Shown here piece by piece: positions 30,174-34,463 of a stretch of 34,463 nucleotides of DNA; position 1 is the stretch's first letter, and each line of letters begins with the position of its first letter. The notes below the pieces were generated by a model that was given only the letters and a program-made list of their open reading frames with translations, did not search any database and was not told the DNA's origin. A program made the translations under genes and the position numbers. The stretch is taken from positions 1 to 34,463 of IMG/VR virus record IMGVR_UViG_3300042463_000551; one strand, given 5' to 3'. The stretch comes from a virus.

Positions 30174-30894
30174 GAATGGAATGTTTACGGCTTCACGTTG
30201 TGGAGATTTGATGGCAGCAGGAACAGGCAAAACCGCACTAAACTACATCTTTGAAATAGCTGAAAACTTAAACGGACTTAAAAAAGAAGTTAGCACAAAA
30301 CCGATGTTGCATGGGATAGTAAATGAAGTAACGGCAATAGAGATATTAACTTCGATTTACGGAGGCGAACCAAATCAAACATTCTTTAAAGTGAATGACA
30401 AACTTGGGGCTACTCCTGATGCTATTTTAGATGGCAAATGGGTTGCGGATTCTAAGTGTCAATACTCAATATTCAATTATTTTGAACAATGCGATAAGTT
30501 GGCTAAAAAGTACTATCTACAATTACAGGTGCAAATGATGGCATTGAAAGTTGATTATGGTTATCTGATTAACTATTTAACTAAGCCTGAAGAGTTTGGA
30601 CAAGATGACTGGAGCGAATATCCTTTTCCACTTGAAGAAAGATATTTTATTCATGAGATTCCAAAAGATGAAGAAACGTGCGATAATATTTTAGCAACGT
30701 GCGAAGAAAAATATCCTTTAATCGGAGTTGCAGATGAACTATTAAGAAACGCCAAAGTAATGGATGAAGATGAATTTTTCTACATGCAATTTGTGAGCAA
30801 AAAAAGGTATCAAAAGCTAAAGGACATTAACTGGGTGAACTGGGATGGTGAAGTAATTATTAACGAAAAAACAGCGTGGGTATGCAAATCATAA
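30163..30894 (+). CDS. YqaJ/lambda-exonuclease-like nuclease
   Basis: A 243-aa PD-(D/E)xK nuclease: N-terminal FTASRCGDLMAAG, the motif LGATPDAILDG with its metal-binding Asp (~residue 88), the Asp-x-Lys in WVADSKCQYS (Lys ~99), and the QxxxQ helix YLQLQVQMMAL. Lambda Exo degrades one strand of dsDNA ends to create substrate for the annealing protein. The acidic residue before Ser-Lys is Asp in place of the usual Glu. It is coupled to DUF1071 by an 11-nt overlap. Confidence 0.82.
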   Translation: MENRNGMFTASRCGDLMAAGTGKTALNYIFEIAENLNGLKKEVSTKPMLHGIVNEVTAIEILTSIYGGEPNQTFFKVNDKLGATPDAILDGKWVADSKCQYSIFNYFEQCDKLAKKYYLQLQVQMMALKVDYGYLINYLTKPEEFGQDDWSEYPFPLEERYFIHEIPKDEETCDNILATCEEKYPLIGVADELLRNAKVMDEDEFFYMQFVSKKRYQKLKDINWVNWDGEVIINEKTAWVCKS

Positions 30895-31310
30895 ACAGAC
30901 GAAACCAAGTATCATTTACTCGATTCTACGAAAAGGAATATGAGCCTAAGACATTTTCACACATTCATTTTATGGTCGGCAAAAAAAAACCACAGCCAAA
31001 AGACATAACAAATAATGGAGTAAAGCATGAGGAACTTTTAAAGCTGGTTTCTAAATTTACTGGCATTACAATGGAGAAAATACAAGGCAATTCAAGACTA
31101 ACTGATATTGTGATGGTTAGACATATCCATTTTTATTTAGCTTGTAAATATTGTAGCATGACTATTAAAGAAATCGGTAAAATAAACAATCGTGACCATT
31201 CGAGTGTAATACATGGGAGGGATAGGATAACTGCAGATTTGAAATTTGATGGGAAATACACCGATAAGATTAGGGATTATATTGGTCAGATAGTGGCGAG
31301 TATTAATTAA
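30882..31310 (+). CDS. Stand-alone DnaA domain IV-like protein
   Basis: The 142-aa protein (ATG 30882; a GTG at 30876 is an alternative) has an N-terminal basic tail and then a domain like DnaA domain IV: EELLKLVSKFTGITMEKIQG, IVMVRHIHFYLACKYCSM, and IGKINNRDHSSVIHG. The RDHSSVIHG signature contacts DnaA-box DNA in the host protein. The AAA+ ATPase part is absent. It may recognise a phage origin or compete with host DnaA. The stop codon TAA forms the first bases of the repeat at 31308. Confidence 0.78.
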   Translation: MQIINRRNQVSFTRFYEKEYEPKTFSHIHFMVGKKKPQPKDITNNGVKHEELLKLVSKFTGITMEKIQGNSRLTDIVMVRHIHFYLACKYCSMTIKEIGKINNRDHSSVIHGRDRITADLKFDGKYTDKIRDYIGQIVASIN

Positions 31311-31325
31311 CGGTTTGCGTGTATG
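31308..31325. repeat. Cassette-region direct repeat, copy 1
   Basis: TAACGGTTTGCGTGTATG resembles TAACGTTTTGCGTGTTTATG at 31392-31411. The 66 bp between them include the palindrome ACATAA-A-TTATGT. It seems to be a half-site of the attC-like element below. Confidence 0.6.
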
Positions 31326-31391
31326 TTATATCATTCATTAACATAAATTATGTCCGATAAAGCATGAAAAGTCATTCAGATAAATTACGCA

Positions 31392-31481
31392 TAACGTTTT
31401 GCGTGTTTATGTCAGGCGGGCATAGCACGAACTTAATTATTAACCGCAAGCTGTCCGCCCGCTTGCATAAACACGCTGTTA
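31392..31481. repeat. attC-like hairpin 1
   Basis: Outer arms GCGTGTTTATG (31401-31411) and CATAAACACGC (31466-31476) pair over 11 bp. After one bulged T (31412) a second 9-bp stem follows (31413-31421 with 31457-31465, one G-T). The loop is 35 nt. TAAC at 31392-31395 and GTTA at 31478-31481 lie outside the stem. An imperfect stem with an extrahelical base bounded by AAC and GTT is the architecture of integron attC sites. The consensus R boxes are not matched exactly. Its base composition is much richer in GC than the rest of the phage. Confidence 0.6.
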
Positions 31482-31495
31482 GCAGCAGTTATATT

Positions 31496-31735
31496 ATGTC
31501 ATACGGAGAAAAAAGAAGGCATCAATACTTCAAAGTTAAATACCAGTTTAATTATCCATCTGGCAAAAAATGGAAAGAGGAAAGAGAATGTTTATGTTAT
31601 AGCGAAATAGGTGTTAGAGATACTATCAAATGGCTTTTCAAAGGTAAAGATGTTGATATATTATCAATAGAACCTACTGGAAGATTTGCAGGAAGCCCAG
31701 TTTATCCGAGCGGTCACGTTTTGGGTGAATGGTAA
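31496..31735 (+). CDS. Cassette-borne hypothetical protein
   Basis: It encodes 79 aa from ATG 31496 (upstream in-frame ATGs would translate the hairpin and are rejected). The product is basic and aromatic (GEKRRHQYFKVKYQFNYPSG) with RECLCYSEIGVRDTI and a Gly/Pro-rich end. It is bounded by inverted copies GTTAGCAGCAGTTA (31478-31491) and TAATTGCTACTAAC (31733-31746). Short, unrelated single-gene units bracketed this way are typical of integron-type gene cassettes. Function unknown. Confidence 0.6.
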   Translation: MSYGEKRRHQYFKVKYQFNYPSGKKWKEERECLCYSEIGVRDTIKWLFKGKDVDILSIEPTGRFAGSPVYPSGHVLGEW

Positions 31736-31824
31736 TTGCTACTAACGTTAAAAATAAACGATGGTGGCCTATGCGGTTACATAATTTCGGCCACTATTGT
31801 TTATTGATTGTTGCCAGTAGTACG
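31736..31824. repeat. attC-like hairpin 2
   Basis: AATAAACGATGGTGGCC (31753-31769) pairs with GGCCACTATTGTTTATT (31789-31805) over 17 bp with two G-T pairs and a 19-base loop. CTACTAAC (31739-31746) and GTTGCCAGTAG (31810-31820) lie outside and are also complementary in ACT/AGT and AAC/GTT. This is the same plan as hairpin 1, separating two single-gene units. Confidence 0.65.
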
Positions 31825-31846
31825 GATTTTTAAAACAAATTATTTT

Positions 31847-32689
31847 ATGAATGTATTAAGTTTATTTGATGGTATGAGTTGCGGACAAATTGCACTCAAT
31901 AATTTAGGAATAAAAGTAGATAATTACTTTGCAAGTGAAATAAAAAAACACGCAATACAATGTACTAAAGACAATTTTCCAAACACTAAACATATTGGAG
32001 ATGTAACAAAAGTAAAAGCTACTGATTTACCAAAAATTGATTTATTAATAGGTGGAAGCCCTTGTCAAGATTTTAGTCGTGCAAATAGTGTTCGTGATGG
32101 TTTACAAGGAATGAAATCAATGTTATTTTATGAATACATACGATTACTTGAAGAAACAAAACCAAAATACTATTTACTTGAAAATGTAATTATGGACGAT
32201 ATAGGATATAGTACAATATCTGATTTGTTAGGAACTGAACCTGTAAGATTGTGTGGTTCAAAAGTAAGCGGTGCATTAAGAGATAGATTATTTTGGACTA
32301 ATATTGGGCCTGAAAGTTTTGATTTGTTTGGTAATAGAAAATGCGCAATACCACAACCGAAAGACAAAAAGATAATGTTGAATGACGTTTTGGAATACGG
32401 ATATTCAGATAAAAAGAAACACACTTGTTTAAATACAAGTTGTGGTCGAGATGCAAATCAAAGGTATATGTTACACCGATACGTAACTACTGGAATGACA
32501 ACAATAATTTATACAGACGAAACTATGAATGAAAGCAAAGGCGTGAGATATTGCACTCAAACAGAATTGGAAAAGTTGCACAATATCCCAATAGGTTACA
32601 CAAAAAACCTAAACAAAGCACAAGCTGGTAACTTAATAGGTGATGGTTGGAATGTAGGGATTGTGGAGCACATTTTCTCTTATATGTAA
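31847..32689 (+). CDS. C5-cytosine DNA methyltransferase, DNMT3-like
   Basis: A 280-aa DNA methyltransferase read from ATG 31847; the earlier ATG at 31808 lies in the hairpin flank. Motif I is LSLFDGMSCGQIAL, motif IV GGSPCQDFS with catalytic Cys73, motif VI LLENVI with Glu112, motif VIII RDRLFW, and motif X NLIGDGWNV. The VSGALRDRLFWTN stretch and the order of motifs recall eukaryotic DNMT3 enzymes more than classic M.HhaI types. It may protect phage DNA from host restriction. No restriction enzyme is nearby. It sits between inverted GTTGCCAGT/ACTGGCAAC ends. Confidence 0.9.
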   Translation: MNVLSLFDGMSCGQIALNNLGIKVDNYFASEIKKHAIQCTKDNFPNTKHIGDVTKVKATDLPKIDLLIGGSPCQDFSRANSVRDGLQGMKSMLFYEYIRLLEETKPKYYLLENVIMDDIGYSTISDLLGTEPVRLCGSKVSGALRDRLFWTNIGPESFDLFGNRKCAIPQPKDKKIMLNDVLEYGYSDKKKHTCLNTSCGRDANQRYMLHRYVTTGMTTIIYTDETMNESKGVRYCTQTELEKLHNIPIGYTKNLNKAQAGNLIGDGWNVGIVEHIFSYM

Positions 32690-32693
32690 TTAA

Positions 32694-32712
32694 CGTAGTA
32701 TTACTGGCAACG
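32694..32712. repeat. Inverted end of the methyltransferase unit
   Basis: CGTAGTATTACTGGCAACG is the inverted counterpart of GTTGCCAGTAGTACG at 31810-31824. It follows the methyltransferase stop by 4 bp. No long hairpin follows here, so the third site is only partial. Confidence 0.6.
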
Positions 32713-32730
32713 TAAAATAATAAAAGCAGT

Positions 32731-32925
32731 ATGGAAAAAGAAAACAAAATTTTAGAGATACTTGATTTAGTTCAAGAGAAAGTATTAAGCCCCGATGAAG
32801 CACTACCGCAAATATTGCTTTTATTTAGTGTTAGTGGTTCGGTTTGTAAACACGAAAAGGTTATAGGTGTAAGGTGGTGTTATAAATGCACAAATTGTGA
32901 TAAATTGCTCGAGGCGGTAAACTGA
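32731..32925 (+). CDS. Small zinc-ribbon-like protein
   Basis: A 64-aa protein with an N-terminal helix (ENKILEILDLVQEKVLSPDE) and a cysteine cluster (CKHEKVIGVRWCYKCTNCDK) with C-x-H ... C-x2-C-x2-C spacing, suggesting a zinc-binding ribbon. It lies just right of the methyltransferase unit. It may be part of the imported block or the first native gene after it. No family name can be given. Confidence 0.5.
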   Translation: MEKENKILEILDLVQEKVLSPDEALPQILLLFSVSGSVCKHEKVIGVRWCYKCTNCDKLLEAVN

Positions 32926-32994
32926 CCACTAACTACTTTTTAGCATCCGAAAAATTAGGAATTGAAATATTTTTAACCCATAAAATCAATTAAA

Positions 32995-33240
32995 ATGACA
33001 CAAAAACAAGCGATTTTTAACGCCTTACTTTCGGGCGAAGTCTTAACAACTTTAAAGGGAGTAAAAGAATTTGGAACTGTTAAACTACCAACTAGAATAG
33101 ATGAACTGGAGCTGAAACACAAATTTTATTGCAACCGAAAATTAATTAAATTTAAGACAAGGTACGGAACTTCGGGCTATTACTTTGAATACCAAATGAG
33201 GTCTAATGACAGAAAAAAATTGAAAAAATGTATAAAGTAA
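32995..33240 (+). CDS. Winged-helix (HTH) DNA-binding protein
   Basis: An 81-aa basic protein: TQKQAIFNALLSGEVLTTL forms the first helices, KEFGTVKLPTRIDELELKH the recognition helix, and FYCNRKLIKFKTRYGTSGYYFEYQM a beta wing. This matches the small phage winged-helix family that often begins with the text T-x-K-x-x-I-L/F-x-x-L-x-S-G. It is probably a transcriptional or replication regulator. It overlaps the next gene by 13 nt. Confidence 0.65.
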   Translation: MTQKQAIFNALLSGEVLTTLKGVKEFGTVKLPTRIDELELKHKFYCNRKLIKFKTRYGTSGYYFEYQMRSNDRKKLKKCIK

Positions 33241-33464
33241 AAAGGGTATCCAACAAACTAATTGCCTACGATGATACTGGCAATCAAATCGAGAATCTGA
33301 AATCTGACTTTGTTTTTGATTTTGCGGACTTAAAAGGAGTTAAGCTATCGGAAGTTACAGATTGTAACCGACTGCGCCAAATGCTGCCTAAGTTTCAATT
33401 TTCGAGCGGGTTAAGAAACACTATTGAGAATCGGATTAAAGAACTTGAATACCTAACAAAATGA
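33228..33464 (+). CDS. Small hypothetical protein
   Basis: A 78-aa protein with a beta-hairpin start (MYKVKRVSNKLIAYDDTGNQ) and a helical C-terminus (NRLRQMLPKFQFSSGLRNTI). The alternation of basic and hydrophobic residues is consistent with a nucleic-acid-associated protein, but no family is recognised. It overlaps its left neighbour by 13 nt and its right neighbour by 4 nt. Confidence 0.5.
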   Translation: MYKVKRVSNKLIAYDDTGNQIENLKSDFVFDFADLKGVKLSEVTDCNRLRQMLPKFQFSSGLRNTIENRIKELEYLTK

Positions 33465-33733
33465 AAGCATTAAAAGAACTTGAAGAAACTTTACTATCCA
33501 AATCTCACGACTACGGAAAAGAGTTTGAAGTATTTGAATTTGCTGCGGATTACGCCCAAATAGACGTGGAAAAGGTCTTTATGGTAATGATAGCTATTAA
33601 AGTTGCAAGGCTGCGCAATTTGCAGGGTAAACAGGCTAAGAATGAAAGCATAGCAGATACTTTGAAAGATTTAGCTGGGTATTCAATTATTTATAAATCT
33701 TTTTTGGATAAAAATTTGGATACTAAGGAATAA
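33461..33733 (+). CDS. MazG-like all-alpha protein
   Basis: A 90-aa all-helical protein with the layout of small phage NTP-pyrophosphohydrolase-type (DUF1599/MazG-like) proteins: KSHDYGKEFEVFEFAADYA, then IAIKVARLRNLQGKQAKNES, IADTLKDLAGYSIIYKSF. The E-S-I-x-D-T-L-x-D-L-x-x-Y motif corresponds to the metal-binding E-x-x-D helix pair. Such enzymes remove non-canonical or excess nucleotides. The final 20 codons contain the -33 box of the downstream promoter. Confidence 0.6.
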   Translation: MKALKELEETLLSKSHDYGKEFEVFEFAADYAQIDVEKVFMVMIAIKVARLRNLQGKQAKNESIADTLKDLAGYSIIYKSFLDKNLDTKE

Positions 33734-33745
33734 AAGTTATATTTG
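33715..33745 (+). promoter_or_regulatory. Promoter for the leader RNA (-33/-7)
   Basis: TTTG at 33715-33718, a 19-bp gap and TATATTTG at 33738-33745 match the Bacteroidota consensus fully. By the four-base rule seen at other promoters, transcription should begin near 33750. Confidence 0.75.
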
Positions 33746-33749
33746 CAAT

Positions 33750-33837
33750 AAGATTTCCATGAGAGTAGTGCCTGATGGAATTTGATTTTAGGCTCTAATG
33801 CCCCCGATGTAAGCACTACTACAAAGGGGGCTTTTTT
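33750..33837 (+). ncRNA. Candidate kissing-loop RNA / attenuator
   Basis: A short unit with its own promoter and terminator. Hairpin 1 has the stem TTCCAT (33755-33760)/ATGGAA (33775-33780) and a 14-base loop containing AGTAGTGC (33764-33771). Hairpin 2 is the terminator, with a 20-base loop containing GCACTACT (33813-33820). The two loop octamers are perfectly complementary, allowing an 8-bp kissing interaction or a competing long-range stem. An additional GCCT/AGGC pairing is possible. The RNA may be a free ~88-nt transcript or a leader that regulates the replisome organiser gene directly downstream. I match it to no known family. Confidence 0.6.
33800..33837 (+). terminator. Intrinsic terminator at the organiser start
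   Basis: GCCCCC (33800-33805) and GGGGGC (33826-33831) form a strong 6-bp stem followed by six T. The T tract ends 5 bp before the ATG at 33843, so any transcript entering the gene must read through it. Confidence 0.8.
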
Positions 33838-33842
33838 ATTAT

Positions 33843-34445
33843 ATGACAACACATAGATTAGCTTTCAAATTTTTTAAAAGTTATATGGATGTAGCCAACG
33901 AGTTATCTGATAAAGATAGACTTGCTTTTTATGATGCTATAATTAATAAACAATTTTTTGGTATCGAGCCTATTTTAAATGGAATGGCTAAGTTTGCATA
34001 CATATCTCAAAAGCATAATATTGATTCCCAAGTAAAAGGTTATGAAGACAAGAGTGGAATAAAATTAACCCCTACGCAAGGGGGTGCGCAAGGGGGTACA
34101 CAAGACCCTTTGCTACAAGAGAAAGAGAAAGAGAAAGAGAAAGAGAAAGAGAAAGAGAAAGATGTGTTTAATTTTAAGTCTGAATTATTAAAACTTGCAG
34201 AAAATAAAGATTTAGTAGAGGATTGGTTGAGAGTGAGGAAAACCAAAAAGGCTACAAACACTAAAACAGCTTTAAATTCTTTTTTGTCTGAAATAGAAAA
34301 AAGTGGCATGAGTGTAGATTATGTTTTATATATGTGTGTAAATAAGAGTTGGTCAGGATTCAATGCTGAATGGATAAAGTCTGATTCTATAACACCGAAA
34401 AGCAATATTGCAAAATCAATTTTAGAAGGGGATACAGGATGGTAA
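33843..34445 (+). CDS. DUF6291-like replisome organiser / helicase loader
   Basis: The 200-aa protein has a DUF6291-type N-terminal domain (~1-70: HRLAFKFFKSYMDVANELSD, then DRLAFYDAIINKQFFG), common in Bacteroidota phage replication regions. A variable Gln-Gly-Gly linker (TQGGAQGGTQDP) and seven Glu-Lys pairs follow, then a C-terminal helical domain ending SWSGFNAEWI as in helicase loaders. It starts 5 nt after a terminator T tract and overlaps the primase-helicase start by 7 nt. It probably loads the primase-helicase at the origin. The same gene is cut by the left edge of the window. Confidence 0.72.
   Translation: MTTHRLAFKFFKSYMDVANELSDKDRLAFYDAIINKQFFGIEPILNGMAKFAYISQKHNIDSQVKGYEDKSGIKLTPTQGGAQGGTQDPLLQEKEKEKEKEKEKEKDVFNFKSELLKLAENKDLVEDWLRVRKTKKATNTKTALNSFLSEIEKSGMSVDYVLYMCVNKSWSGFNAEWIKSDSITPKSNIAKSILEGDTGW
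34119..34160. repeat. GAGAAA tandem repeat, 7 units
   Basis: Seven perfect GAGAAA units, against five in the left-hand copy. They encode (Glu-Lys)7. The preceding 36 bp also hold an imperfect 12-bp repeat (ACGCAAGGGGGT-like, three times) encoding Gln-Gly-Gly linker residues. Confidence 0.95.
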
Positions 34446-34463
34446 CTATATACAAAAACATTT
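34439..34463 (+). CDS. Primase-helicase start, cut by window end
   Basis: The first eight codons (MVTIYKNI) repeat the start of the gene at 329, with Lys in place of Arg at residue 6. It is the right-hand redundant copy and not a second gene. Confidence 0.85.

Larger units (their letters stand above)
34099..34463. repeat. Right copy of the redundant end
   Basis: Nearly identical to 1-353, with eight substitutions and two extra hexamer units. It covers the C-terminal part of the replisome organiser and the first codons of the primase-helicase. Joining at this overlap closes the genome. Confidence 0.9.

Noticed and set aside
31392-31481. Possible tRNA or rho-independent terminator from the GC-rich stem
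   Set aside because: There is no cloverleaf, anticodon arm or CCA-like end, and no T tract after the stem. The paired flanking AAC/GTT bases and cassette position fit an attC-like element better.
31364-31495. Upstream ATG extending the 79-aa cassette gene to 123 aa
   Set aside because: The extra codons are a translation of the hairpin arms and loop, with no protein-like character.
34040-34309. Minus-strand ORF of 89 codons opposite the replisome organiser
   Set aside because: Its middle is a Ser-Phe repeat that is simply the complement of the Glu-Lys hexamer repeat; no start signals or protein-like domain.
1-34463. CRISPR array, rRNA, tRNA genes or insertion sequences
   Set aside because: No regularly spaced direct repeats, no rRNA-like or cloverleaf sequence, and no transposase or integrase was seen in any frame.

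Overview
This window is essentially one complete, very AT-rich, tightly packed tailed-phage genome from a Bacteroidota (Flavobacteriia-like) host. Evidence for the host: a VirE/BT4734-type primase N-terminus, a DUF6291-type replication protein, DUF1071, promoters of the form TTTG-N17-19-TAnnTTTG, and almost no Shine-Dalgarno sequences. The last ~365 bp repeat the first ~353 bp at about 97-98% identity, with a 12-bp length difference, so the ends overlap: the unit is about 34.11 kb and circularly permuted or terminally redundant. I see no integrase, excisionase or CI-type lysogeny gene, so it is probably lytic.

Layout: 1-3473 replication tail end (C-terminus of the replisome organiser, primase-helicase, NinG, a small SSB-tailed protein, two small unknowns). 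3512-13325 TerS, TerL, a tail-assembly-chaperone-like gene with a probable -1 frameshift, tail completion and neck-like proteins, a run of tail/baseplate genes, and the tape measure. 13309-13645 holds the only minus-strand genes, two tiny ORFs: a ribbon-helix-helix protein and a two-segment membrane protein. 13723-16525 ClpP-type protease/scaffold, major capsid, probable tail-tube protein. 16584-18963 three glycosyltransferases (GT-A type, GT7, GT25), the last overprinted on another gene. 18960-23875 portal, adaptor, fibre-associated protein, long fibre. 23872-25692 lysis module (holin, membrane accessory, M15 peptidase, spanin-like protein). 25689-27123 metallophosphoesterase and a small gene.

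27190-31310 is the early region: two promoters sharing a palindromic operator, small regulators and membrane proteins, a decapitated erf gene followed by a GIY-YIG homing endonuclease, a DUF1071 annealing protein, a lambda-exonuclease-like nuclease and a stand-alone DnaA domain IV. 31308-32712 looks imported: a small unknown gene and a DNMT3-like cytosine methyltransferase sit between hairpins with the architecture of integron attC sites. 32731-34445 closes the circle with small early genes, a MazG-like protein, a candidate kissing-loop RNA with its own promoter and terminator, and the replisome organiser.

Functionally, the annealing protein, exonuclease and NinG form a recombination module; the organiser, primase-helicase and DnaA-like protein form a replication module. 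Structural genes are translationally coupled through 1-, 4- and 17-nt overlaps. Early promoters have both -33 and -7 boxes, whereas three structural-region promoters show only a -7 box placed four bases from the start codon, suggesting activator-dependent, leaderless late transcription. The strongest candidates for new biology are the kissing-loop RNA, the overprinted GT25, and the attC-like cassette block inside a phage.
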